From the NCBI RefSeq assembly GCF_030378165.1, contig NZ_CP119766.1, positions 930,001 to 994,000 on the forward strand: DNA of 64,000 nt, in the 5' to 3' direction. The stretch is from Flavobacterium panacagri. GTDB lineage: Bacteria > Bacteroidota > Bacteroidia > Flavobacteriales > Flavobacteriaceae. The notes below the pieces were generated by a model. It ran no database searches. It saw only the letters and a list, made by a program, of their open reading frames with translations, and was not told the origin of the DNA. Of this stretch, positions 45,020-53,593 are shown piece by piece; within the stretch, counting starts at the first letter, position 1, and each line of letters opens with the position of its first letter. The translations under genes were made by a program, and so were the position numbers.

Positions 45020-45091
45020 CCTGCAAGGTTTTCAAAACCTTGTAGGTTTGAATAAATTGCCATACCTACAAGGTTTTGAAAACCTTGCAGG
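45020..45091. repeat. Paired-palindrome repeat element (BIME-like)
   Basis: Left palindrome 45020-45046 (CCTGCAAGG...CCTTGTAGG) and right palindrome 45065-45091 (CCTACAAGG...CCTTGCAGG) have a shorter linker than the other copies. It lies just after the metG terminator. Confidence 0.85.
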
Positions 45092-45150
45092 AATAAAAAA
45101 ACAAAAATAAAATTCTTACATTTTATCATTTCTTTTCAAAATCCTTTTTG

Positions 45151-45158
45151 TAAGTTTG
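45151..45158 (+). promoter_or_regulatory. -7 box (TAAGTTTG) of a long-leader transcript
   Basis: TAAGTTTG fits TAnnTTTG. A transcript from here would have a leader of roughly 150 bases before the ATG at 45314 and would include the long-range stem at 45211-45294. No strong -33 TTG is visible. Confidence 0.5.
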
Positions 45159-45210
45159 TTCTGCAAAAATACCAGAAGTAATTCTGAAACTTTATTTAAA
45201 GTTAACATAA

Positions 45211-45294
45211 GCGAACCCTCGCCATGATGGCCCTATGGAAACTCGGGAAATCTATCCTTCTGGGTATTTTTGCACATCTAAAGCGAGGGTTTCG
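45211..45294 (+). ncRNA. Candidate structured leader RNA (cis-regulatory)
   Basis: GCGAACCCTCGC at 45211-45222 pairs with GCGAGGGTTTCG at 45283-45294: 11 base pairs with one bulged T, unusually GC-rich for this genome. The 60-base interior is also structured or conserved-looking, with GCCATGATGGC (45221-45231, an alternative hairpin using the inner end of the closing stem), CCC at 45231-45233 able to pair with GGG at 45245 or 45262, and GGGAAATCTATCC. The element ends 19 bases before the ATG of the next gene. I cannot assign it to a known riboswitch class; Flavo-1 is one Bacteroidota motif to compare. Confidence 0.5.
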
Positions 45295-45313
45295 TGCGTT
45301 TAATATTTTCGAT

Positions 45314-45589
45314 ATGCAAAGAGAAAATCAAAAACCTACACACCACGATGTAATGCCATCGATGGCAAAATTCCTATCAGATCTTTGGTTTGAAGGAGAT
45401 TTTAGAGAACAGCCTAATTATCTCTCTGAAATTTTCAAGCGAATTCTTGAAACAGAATTAGGAGATGATAAAGATCTAAGATCAAAAATGATGGAATGCA
45501 TCAAAACCAGTGAAATGCTTGCCGAAACACTCGAACCGTTTTCGGATAAACAAATTCAGAAGGCCTGCAATAAGATCATAATGACTTAA
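45314..45589 (+). CDS. Small hypothetical protein behind a structured leader
   Basis: This 91-residue soluble helical protein starts MQRENQKPTHHDVMPSMAKF and ends EPFSDKQIQKACNKIIMT. The frame stays open back to an ATG at 45224, but those extra 30 codons would be read through the predicted RNA stem and look like non-coding translation, so I prefer the ATG at 45314. There are no membrane segments and no recognised family. The long leader suggests post-transcriptional control. Confidence 0.6.
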   Translation: MQRENQKPTHHDVMPSMAKFLSDLWFEGDFREQPNYLSEIFKRILETELGDDKDLRSKMMECIKTSEMLAETLEPFSDKQIQKACNKIIMT

Positions 45590-45592
45590 GAT

Positions 45593-45636
45593 AAAAGCGT
45601 AAATCGATTAACTTTTTTAATTGATTTGCGCTTTTT
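45593..45636 (+). terminator. Terminator of the small hypothetical gene
   Basis: AAAGCGTAAATCGATTAA pairs with TTAATTGATTTGCGCTTT (one mismatch, one G-T pair), followed by T residues. It resembles the terminator at 47201-47240. Confidence 0.85.
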
Positions 45637-45720
45637 GTTAAAAAGACAAAGCAAGAATTATCGTATGTAAAAAATTAAGATATTAGCTGAAATTTATCTA
45701 ACCCAAAACCAATTAGTTGT

Positions 45721-47175
45721 ATGAAGAAGAAAATATTCAGCGTCTATTTACTATTATGTACTTTGACCACATTTTCACAAGAAATTGTAAGCTCTACGCC
45801 AGTTGAATTAAAAAAGAATCGAGGCATTTTTCAGGTTGTAAACAATGAAAAAAAAGATGTTACTTTATTGATTAGTGATAAAATAAAGGTAAAAGCAATT
45901 CATTTAAATGAGAACATGAAAATTGTCGATAGTATTTCTGCCGCAAGACCAGATACTAAAACTTACGACATGATGATTGGTTACAATATCAGCAATAGCA
46001 ACCCACGTTTATTTTGGTCATCTAACGATTCCGAAAATGTTATTGCTCAGTTATATGATATTACCAATAAAAAAGTTACAACGCAGGAATATACTCTTGC
46101 TCTAAAAGATGAAAAAATTCTGCAGAAATTTAGTGACAGCGACAAATTCTATATTTTAAGCGTAATCAAAAAAAGTAATTCCTTAAAACTACACGTTTTT
46201 GACCAAAACGGGAATTACACTTCAAAAGTTATCAATCTGGAAGGGTTTCATTTCTTTAAATCAGATTACACGAAATCAGATTTATATGGAATATTGGGAG
46301 AAAACCTTCTTCCTTTTGAAGCTCCTTTTTCATTAAAAAACATCAACACAGACAATCCAACTTCATTAACAGATGCTGCGAGAAAAAGAAAATGCTACTT
46401 CAACAGTAAAACACTTATTTTAACTATAGACACCAATCCAGATTACACTCAGACAATGGTAATTGATTTGGAAAAATTTTCAGCAGTAGAAAAAATAATT
46501 CGATCTGCTGATATTTCAAAAGTAAGTTCTTCAGGATATAGGGTTGCAATAACTTCAAATTCATTTTACTTTGATAATAAACTCTATATGCTAAAATCTT
46601 CTTCGGATCAATTTTTCTTTACTATAAAAGATTTAGAAGACAATACATTAAAAGAATATACGGCAACATCTGAAGCGCCTATTGATTTTAAAAATTCGGA
46701 TATTTATCAGGAAGGCGGAGACTTTGGAGGAGGGAAAAGAATTTTAGATAATAGTTCCCAATTTTTAAGAAAGATAGTCAATTTAAATGCTGGACTTTCA
46801 TGTTATACTATCGGCAAGAATACCCTTATTACTTTTGGCGGTATTTCAGAATTGGGACAATCTGCCGGACAAGCAACTGCTAATCAATTTGGACTTATAG
46901 GCGCTCTCGTTGGAACAGCTTTCTTTAGCCCTACAATGGACAATTTCAATTCTTATGCTAACAGAAAAGTAGTTAAAATAGAAGGTCTTTTTGACAATAA
47001 CGACAATCACTTAAAAGGCGATTTACAGCCTTTAGCTTTTGATAAAATCCGTACTTTTTTTGATAATTACAAGGATGTGTCTTCTCAAACATTATTCAAA
47101 ATGAATTCAGCTTATTACTTAGGTTATTACGATAATAAGTCCAAAGAATATACGATCAGAAAGTTTATCGATTAA
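45721..47175 (+). CDS. Secreted paralogue A (uncharacterised, 484 aa)
   Basis: This is an exported protein with a signal peptide (1-19, ...TTFSQ) and a long beta-rich body. It is the first of three related proteins in this window, with 52021 and 54846. Shared blocks include IGYNISNSNPRLFWSS near the N-terminal third, NSFYFDNKLYMLKSSSDQFFFTIKDLEDNTL in the middle, and the C-terminal YYLGYYDNKSKEYTIRKFID. It has a unique Gly-rich hydrophobic insert (LGQSAGQATANQFGLIGALVGTAFF). No known domain is recognised; the repeated strands suggest a propeller-like fold. Confidence 0.7.
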   Translation: MKKKIFSVYLLLCTLTTFSQEIVSSTPVELKKNRGIFQVVNNEKKDVTLLISDKIKVKAIHLNENMKIVDSISAARPDTKTYDMMIGYNISNSNPRLFWSSNDSENVIAQLYDITNKKVTTQEYTLALKDEKILQKFSDSDKFYILSVIKKSNSLKLHVFDQNGNYTSKVINLEGFHFFKSDYTKSDLYGILGENLLPFEAPFSLKNINTDNPTSLTDAARKRKCYFNSKTLILTIDTNPDYTQTMVIDLEKFSAVEKIIRSADISKVSSSGYRVAITSNSFYFDNKLYMLKSSSDQFFFTIKDLEDNTLKEYTATSEAPIDFKNSDIYQEGGDFGGGKRILDNSSQFLRKIVNLNAGLSCYTIGKNTLITFGGISELGQSAGQATANQFGLIGALVGTAFFSPTMDNFNSYANRKVVKIEGLFDNNDNHLKGDLQPLAFDKIRTFFDNYKDVSSQTLFKMNSAYYLGYYDNKSKEYTIRKFID

Positions 47176-47200
47176 ATCTTAATTTTCTGAAAAACTTTTT

Positions 47201-47240
47201 AAGCGCAAATCAATTATTTGTTAATTGATTTGCGCTTTTT
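47201..47240 (+). terminator. Terminator of paralogue A
   Basis: AAGCGCAAATCAATTA pairs with TTAATTGATTTGCGCTT across a short loop (TTTG region), followed by a T tract. Confidence 0.9.
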
Positions 47241-47341
47241 CATTCTGTACAACATCAAATCATTGATTTTTCTTTAAAATTAGTTTTCTTACAAAAAAAA
47301 TGAGATATTAGCGCCAAAAGTTATTCGAAAAACTGAAAATT

Positions 47342-47908
47342 ATGGAGCTATTAGACAGTTTACCTACGTTGCTTAAATCTTTTTGGTACATCGCGATTCC
47401 AACAAGTTTAATTTTTCTTATTCAAACCGTTATTACCTTTTCGGGTCTTGATGTCGCAGACGGATTTGATACCGATTTTGATGCTCACTTACATGATGGC
47501 GGTGATTTTCAGCTTTTTTCTTTAAGAAACTTAATCAACTTTTTGTTAGGTTTTAGCTGGACTGGAATTTCTTTTTATTCGACTCTTGGCGAAAAGCCGG
47601 TTTTTCTTATTGTTACTTCCTTTGTTGTTGGGGTTTTATTCGTGCTCTTGTTTTTCTTCGTGATCAAACAAGTACAAAAACTAGCCGAAGACAATTCTTT
47701 TAAAATAACCAATACGCTAAATAAAACTGCCGAAGTTTATCTGACCATTCCCGAAAAGAAAAGCGGAAAAGGCAAAATCATGATCAGCGTAAACGGTGCA
47801 TTTCATGAACTGGAAGCCATGACAGAAAATGACAGAATTCCGTCGGGAAGTTCCGTAAAAGTTGTTAAAATAGAAAACAACAATCTCTTAATCGTAGAAA
47901 CCATATAA
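47342..47908 (+). CDS. NfeD-like membrane protein
   Basis: This 188-residue inner-membrane protein has segments at about 15-33, 62-80 and 87-110 and a C-terminal OB-fold-like domain (about 125-188: LNKTAEVYLTIPEKKSGKGKIMISVNGAFHELEAM). This is the short NfeD/YuaF form that partners flotillins. It is 11 bases upstream of the flotillin gene, so the two form an operon. Together they would organise membrane microdomains or fluidity. Confidence 0.8.
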   Translation: MELLDSLPTLLKSFWYIAIPTSLIFLIQTVITFSGLDVADGFDTDFDAHLHDGGDFQLFSLRNLINFLLGFSWTGISFYSTLGEKPVFLIVTSFVVGVLFVLLFFFVIKQVQKLAEDNSFKITNTLNKTAEVYLTIPEKKSGKGKIMISVNGAFHELEAMTENDRIPSGSSVKVVKIENNNLLIVETI

Positions 47909-47919
47909 CATAAATTATA

Positions 47920-49440
47920 ATGATCAACCCAATTATTTTGATTGCAGTTGCGGCAATCGTTCTATTCGTAACCATTTCAGCTTTAATCTCGAGGTACAAG
48001 CGCTGTCCTTCAGATAAAATTTTAGTAATCTACGGACGTACCGGAGGAACCTCAGCACGCTGTGTGCACGGTGGAGGTGCTTTTATCTGGCCGGTAATTC
48101 AGGATTATTCTTTTCTGGATTTAAAACCGCTTTCTATCGAAGCCAATCTGACCAATGCATTAAGCCGTCAGAACATTAGAGTCGATGTTCCTTGTCGATT
48201 TACCATTGCCATTTCTACAGAATCTGACAGCATGAATACGGCTGCGGAAAGATTATTGGGTTTATCATCAGAACAAGTTCAAGAGCTTGCAAAAGATATT
48301 TTGTTTGGTCAATTGCGTTTGGTTATTGCAACTATGACTATTGAAGAAATTAACTCTGACCGTGATAAATTCTTGGACAACATTTCTAAAAACGTGGACA
48401 GCGAATTGAAGAAAATCGGTTTAAAATTAATCAATGTAAACGTTACGGATATTCGTGACGAATCTGGTTATATCGAAGCTTTAGGAAAAGAAGCTGCTGC
48501 AAAAGCAATCAACGAAGCTAAAATTAGCGTTGCAGAACAAGAAAAAATCGGGGAAACTGGTAAAGCTCTTGCCGACAGAGAAAAAGATACTCAAATTGCA
48601 GAAACTCACAGAGATCGTGACGTAAAAATTGCGATTACTCAAAAAGACCGTGAAATTAGTATTGCAACAGCTGCTAAAGACGAAACTATTGGTAAAGCTG
48701 AAGCAGAAAGAGATACAAGGGTAAAAACTTCCGAGGCTAACGCGATTGCGATTCAGGGAGAGAACGAAGCAAAAATTGCCATTGCGAATTCTGAAGCGAT
48801 TCGTAGAGAAAAAGAAGCAGAATCTTTGCGTATCGCAATTGCTGCCGAAAAAGTACAACAGGCAAAAGCATTGGAAGAATCTTACCTTGCAGAGCAAAAA
48901 GCCGAGTTGGCTCGTTCTGAAAGAGAGCGTTCTACTCAAATTGCGAACATTGTAGTTCCTGCCGAAATTGCTAAACAAAGAGCCATTATCGAAGCACAAG
49001 CAGCTGCTGAAACTATCAGAGAAAATGCAAAAGGAGAAGCTGATGCAATTTTCGCTAAAATGGAAGCAGAAGCAAAAGGTCTATTTGAAATCTTAACGAA
49101 ACAAGCAGAAGGTTATAAAGATGTTGTGGCTGCAGCAGGCGGAGATCCAAGCAAAGCATTCCAACTTTTATTATTAGAGAAACTTCCTGAATTGGTTAAA
49201 ACTCAAGTTGAAGCTGTTAAAAATATCAAGATTGACAAAATCACGGTTTGGGATTCTGGAAATGGTCAGGGCGAAAATGGTTCAACTGCCAATTTTGTCT
49301 CTGGAATGATGAAAACAGTGCCACCATTAAATGATTTATTCAATATGGCCGGATTAAATTTACCAAGTTATTTAAAAGGTGAAGACGTGGCTTCGCCAGA
49401 AGCTCCCCCAACCCTTGAAGTTGAAGAGACAAAAGAATAA
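47920..49440 (+). CDS. Flotillin-family protein (FloT/YqiK-like)
   Basis: This membrane scaffold protein has a short N-terminal hydrophobic hairpin (about 1-22), then an SPFH/band-7 domain (about 30-190: KILVIYGRTGGTSARCVHGGGAFIWPVIQDYSFLDLKPLS). A long Ala/Glu/Lys coiled coil (about 195-395) contains near-repeats such as EKDTQIAETHRDRDVKIAITQKDREISIATA. The C-terminal tail is the oligomerisation region. 506 residues. Pairing with an NfeD-like gene is the usual arrangement. Confidence 0.92.
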   Translation: MINPIILIAVAAIVLFVTISALISRYKRCPSDKILVIYGRTGGTSARCVHGGGAFIWPVIQDYSFLDLKPLSIEANLTNALSRQNIRVDVPCRFTIAISTESDSMNTAAERLLGLSSEQVQELAKDILFGQLRLVIATMTIEEINSDRDKFLDNISKNVDSELKKIGLKLINVNVTDIRDESGYIEALGKEAAAKAINEAKISVAEQEKIGETGKALADREKDTQIAETHRDRDVKIAITQKDREISIATAAKDETIGKAEAERDTRVKTSEANAIAIQGENEAKIAIANSEAIRREKEAESLRIAIAAEKVQQAKALEESYLAEQKAELARSERERSTQIANIVVPAEIAKQRAIIEAQAAAETIRENAKGEADAIFAKMEAEAKGLFEILTKQAEGYKDVVAAAGGDPSKAFQLLLLEKLPELVKTQVEAVKNIKIDKITVWDSGNGQGENGSTANFVSGMMKTVPPLNDLFNMAGLNLPSYLKGEDVASPEAPPTLEVEETKE

Positions 49441-49460
49441 AAATTCTTCTTTTTAAAAAT

Positions 49461-49506
49461 AAAAAAGCACGAACCGATTATAATTTTTAATCGATTCGTG
49501 CTTTTT
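49461..49506. terminator. Terminator of the flotillin operon
   Basis: AAAAAGCACGAA...CGATTA pairs with TAATCGATTCGTGCTTTTT, giving a long stem with a T tract. Confidence 0.9.
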
Positions 49507-49532
49507 GCTTTCAAAATACTCACTTTCTAAAC

Positions 49533-49540
49533 TATCTTTG
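49533..49540 (+). promoter_or_regulatory. -7 box (TATCTTTG) of the DMT transporter gene
   Basis: TATCTTTG fits TAnnTTTG, 31 bases before the ATG at 49572. Confidence 0.5.
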
Positions 49541-49571
49541 AAGAAAAAATATCTAAGAATAAATACATCTA

Positions 49572-50456
49572 ATGAAACTCACTAAACCAAGATTAGCCCT
49601 AATCTGCGGTATCCTTTGCATTTCGATTTTCCCAATATTGGTCAAATTACGTTTAACACCAGGATTGATTTCGGCATTTTACCGAATGTTTTTTGCTGTT
49701 TTACTTTTACTGCCTTATGTCATTTTTAGCGGAAACTTTAAACTTCCTAGTCTGAAATTTACACTTTTGGCAATGCTTTGCGGTGTTTTATTTTCCTCAG
49801 ATGTTGCGGTTTGGAATATTGCTATTCAGGAATCAAGTGCGACTCAGGCTTCTTTGTTAACTAATTTATCTCCTGTTTGGGTTGGAGTTGGTTCTTTCCT
49901 TTTTCTGAAATCAAAACCTGCAGCAAATTTCTGGATTGGAACTGTAGTTTCTCTTTTCGGAATGGTAACTTTAGTGGGGTTCGAGTTTTTCATTGATTTG
50001 AATTTTGATCAGGCATTTTTGTTTGCTGTTTTATCTGGAATTCTATATTCGATTTATCTTTTGGTCAGCAAAAATGTGCTTTCAGGAGTTGATGTGCTTT
50101 CGTTTATGACGATTAGTTTAACCGCTTCCAGCATTTATTTGGGAATTTTATGTTATTCGCTGGACGAATCTTTTACTGGATTTTCAAATGCCGGCTGGTT
50201 TGTATTGGTTTTACAAGCAGTAATTTGTCAATTGTGTGCTTGGCTTTCGATTAGTTATGCCACACAGCACATGCGTGCAACCAGAGTTTCGTTGAGTTTG
50301 TTAAGTCAGGCGGTAATTACTTCTATTTTGGCTTGGTTGTTTTTGGAAGAAAAAATAACTTTACAGATGGTTTTCGGCGGCATCGTTTTGCTTTTCGGAA
50401 TCCGAATCACTTTTTACGATAAAACTATTTCTTTGAAAAAGCTGTTTACAAAGTAA
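49572..50456 (+). CDS. EamA-family (DMT superfamily) permease
   Basis: This 294-residue protein has ten hydrophobic helices in two EamA repeats. Typical features are the early RMFFAVLLLLPY segment and repeat 1 ending SLLTNLSPVWVGVGSFLFLKSKP, mirrored by SLLSQAVITSILAWLFLEEKI in repeat 2. It would export or import a small metabolite; substrate unknown. Single gene. Confidence 0.88.
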   Translation: MKLTKPRLALICGILCISIFPILVKLRLTPGLISAFYRMFFAVLLLLPYVIFSGNFKLPSLKFTLLAMLCGVLFSSDVAVWNIAIQESSATQASLLTNLSPVWVGVGSFLFLKSKPAANFWIGTVVSLFGMVTLVGFEFFIDLNFDQAFLFAVLSGILYSIYLLVSKNVLSGVDVLSFMTISLTASSIYLGILCYSLDESFTGFSNAGWFVLVLQAVICQLCAWLSISYATQHMRATRVSLSLLSQAVITSILAWLFLEEKITLQMVFGGIVLLFGIRITFYDKTISLKKLFTK

Positions 50457-50460
50457 AATT

Positions 50461-50620
50461 AGCCCACAGATTTACACTGCTGATTTGTGAAATTAGTGAC
50501 GAAAAAGTTTCACGCAGATTCTGCTGATTTTAGCAGATTTATTTAAAAAAATCTTTTTAAGCCTAATAATCTGTAGCAAAAAAATCAGTGCAATTCGTGG
50601 CGAAAAAAACTTGAAACCTG
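50461..50620. repeat. CACAGATTT/CGCAGATT dispersed repeat block
   Basis: Iterated units include CCACAGATTTACACTGCTGA, CACGCAGATTCTGCTGATTT, AATCTGTAGC and CAATTCGTGGCG. Related fragments occur at about 26783 (ACGCAGATTTTACAGATTTT) and 42519. No gene. Confidence 0.55.
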
Positions 50621-50650
50621 AAACAAGCAAACATTTGAAACAAAAAATCT

Positions 50651-51358
50651 ATGTTACATAAAACTAAAATACCAAACTTAAAAGTAATCGCATTTGATGC
50701 CGATGATACTTTATTTGTAAACGAACCCTATTTTCAGGAAACCGAACATAAATTTTGTGCTTTGATGGAAGATTATCTTTCCCATCAAGGTATTTCGCAG
50801 GAATTATTTAAAATCGAAATTGCCAATCTTCCTTTGTACGGTTACGGAATTAAAGGTTATATTCTTTCAATGATCGAAGCGGCGATGAATATTTCGAATA
50901 ATACGATTCCTGTTGAAGTCATTGAAAAAATCATTCAATACGGAAAAGAATTGCTTGAAAAACCAATCGAATTACTAGACGGAATCGAAGAAACATTACA
51001 AGCGCTTCACGGAAAGTACAAATTGGTCGTAGCAACAAAAGGCGATTTAAAAGATCAGCACAGTAAACTGCACCGTTCTGGTTTAGGACATTATTTTCAT
51101 CATATTGAAGTCATGTCAGACAAACAAGAAATCGATTATCAAAAACTATTAGGACGTTTAGACATTCAGGCGCATGAATTTTTGATGATTGGAAATTCAT
51201 TAAAATCAGATGTATTGCCTGTTTTAGGAATTGGCGGCTATGCCGTTCATATTCCGTTTCACACCACTTGGGAACACGAAAAAATTAATCATACCATAGA
51301 ACACGAGCATTTTAGTTCATTTGAAACTATTGCAGAAGTGGTTCCGAATTTATTATAA
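50651..51358 (+). CDS. HAD-family hydrolase
   Basis: This cytoplasmic phosphatase-like enzyme (235 residues) shows HAD motif I FDADDTL with both Asp, motif II VVATKGD, motif III Lys in LKDQHSKL, and motif IV IGNSLKSDVLPVLG. A helical cap between motifs I and II (about 20-110) places it with phosphoglycolate-phosphatase-like members. Substrate unknown. Its stop (TAATG) shares one base with the next start, so the pair is coupled. Confidence 0.88.
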   Translation: MLHKTKIPNLKVIAFDADDTLFVNEPYFQETEHKFCALMEDYLSHQGISQELFKIEIANLPLYGYGIKGYILSMIEAAMNISNNTIPVEVIEKIIQYGKELLEKPIELLDGIEETLQALHGKYKLVVATKGDLKDQHSKLHRSGLGHYFHHIEVMSDKQEIDYQKLLGRLDIQAHEFLMIGNSLKSDVLPVLGIGGYAVHIPFHTTWEHEKINHTIEHEHFSSFETIAEVVPNLL

Positions 51359-51987
51359 TGAAAACACTTTTAGACTTAGAAAACTGGAATAGAAAAGAGC
51401 ATTTTGCTCATTTTAAACAAATGGAAGAGCCTTTCTTTGGCGCAACGGTAGAAATCGATTGTACCAAAGCGTATCAAACTGCCAAAAGTTTAAATGCTTC
51501 TTTTTTCATTTTCTATCTGCATAAAACTTTAGTTGCTGTAAATACAATTGAGAATTTTAAATACCGAATTTCCGAAAACAAGATTTACATTAACGATCGT
51601 ATTGATGCTTCGGCAACAATTGGACGAGAAGATGGTACTTTCGGATTTTCATTAATTGAATATAATTCAGATTTTGACATCTTCAAACAAAATGCTTTAA
51701 TCGAAATTGAACGTATTCAAAATACAACAGGACTTTTTACAAGAGAATTTAATGATGATAATTTGATTCATTTTTCAGCAATTCCGTGGTTGAACTTTAC
51801 ATCGCTTACACATGCGCGAAGTTTTACTTATCCAGACAGCTGTCCAAAAGTCTCTTTTGGAAAAATGATGGTTTCAGAAACAGGAAAAAGAACCATTTCA
51901 ATGGCGGTGTATGTACATCACGGTTTGATAGACGGAATGCATCTTGGACAATTTGTAGATCTTTTTCAAGAGCTTATGAATCAATAA
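51358..51987 (+). CDS. CAT-type (chloramphenicol acetyltransferase family) acyltransferase
   Basis: This 209-residue trimer-forming acetyl-CoA-dependent acyltransferase belongs to the type A CAT family. The catalytic His lies in YVHHGLIDGMHLGQF, matching HHxxxDGxH. SFFIFYLHKTLVAVNTIENFKYRI and ASATIGREDGTFGF fit the family N-terminus. Many chromosomal members are not drug-resistance enzymes, and nothing here (no mobile element, coupling to a HAD gene) argues for resistance. Length is typical. Confidence 0.85.
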   Translation: MKTLLDLENWNRKEHFAHFKQMEEPFFGATVEIDCTKAYQTAKSLNASFFIFYLHKTLVAVNTIENFKYRISENKIYINDRIDASATIGREDGTFGFSLIEYNSDFDIFKQNALIEIERIQNTTGLFTREFNDDNLIHFSAIPWLNFTSLTHARSFTYPDSCPKVSFGKMMVSETGKRTISMAVYVHHGLIDGMHLGQFVDLFQELMNQ

Positions 51988-52020
51988 ATTAAATGGAATA
52001 ATTTTTGTTCGCAGAAACTT

Positions 52021-53418
52021 ATGAAACAAATCTTCCTTTTTCTGGTATTTATATACAGTACTGTTTCGCTGAGTCAGACAGTATTAACTTCTTATCCTAT
52101 AGATTTAAAAATACAGAAAGAGGAATGCCAGACTTTAAATGCAGAAAATGTCATTACACACGATGTTTTTGCTTTTATTGCCTCTCGTGACAGTTTGACG
52201 ATTCTTAAGTACAACAGCGCTTTATTCTTAAACGATAAATTTACCACTAACCGACAATATGTAGAAAACAGATCTTTGATGGGCTATAGTTTTAGCGAAG
52301 ACGGCAATCCAACTTTATATTGGTTTTCACCGCAAGAAAGCAGCATTATCGTGATCAAATATTATTTTGAAACTAAAACTACGAAAGCTTTAAAATTTAC
52401 ATTACCATTTGAGGAACAATCAGTCATTACTCATTATCAAAAAGACAATAATTTTTACCTTTTTCTAAAATACAAAACAAAACAAGCCTTAACTGTTTAT
52501 ATTTTTAAAAATGGTTTAGCCGATGAAAAGCTTCTTGATTTCTCCTCTTTTATTTTTCGAGATCGCAAAACACAGCAGAAAACATTCAATCAGATTTTAA
52601 ATGAAAATCCGATAGAAAAAATGGATTCTGGAGAATATAATCCGCTTTATAAAGTAGTAGCCAAAAGCAAACTTTATACGCTCCCAAATCGTTTGATCCT
52701 GACTTTAGACCAAAGTCCAAGAAAAACACAACTTTTTGATATTAATCTGGAGAACTCTGAAATAAAAGAAAAAACCTTTTTACAACCTTTGGGAGAGAAA
52801 AATCCAAAAACATCCAACTCCTTTTATCATGAGAACAAACTTTATCAGTTCAATGTGAACTCCAACGAACTTTTATTTGACATTAAAGATTATAATTCCG
52901 GAGAATCTTTAAAATCATTTACTGTCTTAAAAAATGATACTATCCGATTTAATAATTCACCTCTTTTAACGCAAATTGAAAACCGCAGACCAAAAGAGAT
53001 AAAAAATACAGGAAGGTTCTTGAAAGAACTGGCCGCTACAGATGCTGGCATTTCTGTTTTTAAAAACAAAAAGAATCTTTTTATCACATTGGGCGGAACT
53101 GGCAGCAGTACTAAAACTGTATCCATGAATGGTTTTAATATGTTTGATGATTACTTTGGGGATTTTCCATCTAATAATTATTACAATATTGACAGCAATT
53201 ATTCTGTTTTTTTCGAAAGTGTATGGACTAAAAAATTAGAGCTGACAACTGAAGCACATGAACCGCTTGCTTCAGACAAGATTTTTTATTTTATAGATAC
53301 TCACAAAGAGATTTTTATTCCAAATATTTTAAAGTTAAACAATTATTCTATTTTAGGATATTACGACATCACTGCTAAACAGTATGTTCTGCGTAAGTTT
53401 ACCGATGGCTTTGAATAA
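52021..53418 (+). CDS. Secreted paralogue B (uncharacterised, 465 aa)
   Basis: This is the second member of the three-protein family (with 45721 and 54846). A signal peptide (about 1-20, ...STVSLSQ) precedes beta-rich blocks MGYSFSEDGNPTLYWFSPQES, NSFYHENKLYQFNVNSNELLFDIKDYNSG and ATDAGISVFKNKKNLFITLGG, and the C-terminal YSILGYYDITAKQYVLRKFTDG. It is closer to member C than to A. It follows the CAT gene by 33 bases, so it may share that transcript. Function unknown. Confidence 0.7.
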   Translation: MKQIFLFLVFIYSTVSLSQTVLTSYPIDLKIQKEECQTLNAENVITHDVFAFIASRDSLTILKYNSALFLNDKFTTNRQYVENRSLMGYSFSEDGNPTLYWFSPQESSIIVIKYYFETKTTKALKFTLPFEEQSVITHYQKDNNFYLFLKYKTKQALTVYIFKNGLADEKLLDFSSFIFRDRKTQQKTFNQILNENPIEKMDSGEYNPLYKVVAKSKLYTLPNRLILTLDQSPRKTQLFDINLENSEIKEKTFLQPLGEKNPKTSNSFYHENKLYQFNVNSNELLFDIKDYNSGESLKSFTVLKNDTIRFNNSPLLTQIENRRPKEIKNTGRFLKELAATDAGISVFKNKKNLFITLGGTGSSTKTVSMNGFNMFDDYFGDFPSNNYYNIDSNYSVFFESVWTKKLELTTEAHEPLASDKIFYFIDTHKEIFIPNILKLNNYSILGYYDITAKQYVLRKFTDGFE

Positions 53419-53593
53419 ACCACTTATTATCAATAAATTAAAACCGATTCTTTTTTCCTATTACTTTCGAATCTCATTTTAGGACACTAGAGAGTCTATA
53501 ATTACCTTATTCTAATATCTTTCTGACTTTTAGAGGATTTTTCTTCTTACATTTTATTGTTGCTTTGATTCAAATTTAAAATATCAAACTACA

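Noticed and set aside
45224..45313. N-terminal extension of the small gene from the ATG at 45224
   Set aside because: These 30 codons coincide with the GC-rich stem-loop and lack an obvious protein feature; kept as an alternative in the finding on the leader.
48481..48999. Minus-strand 172-residue frame rich in Phe, Ser and Cys
   Set aside because: It is antisense to the Ala/Glu/Lys coiled coil of flotillin; composition bias keeps the opposite frame open.
51358..51987. Chloramphenicol resistance gene on a mobile element
   Set aside because: The CAT fold is clear, but it is coupled to a housekeeping-like HAD gene with no mobile element; many chromosomal CAT homologues do not confer resistance.
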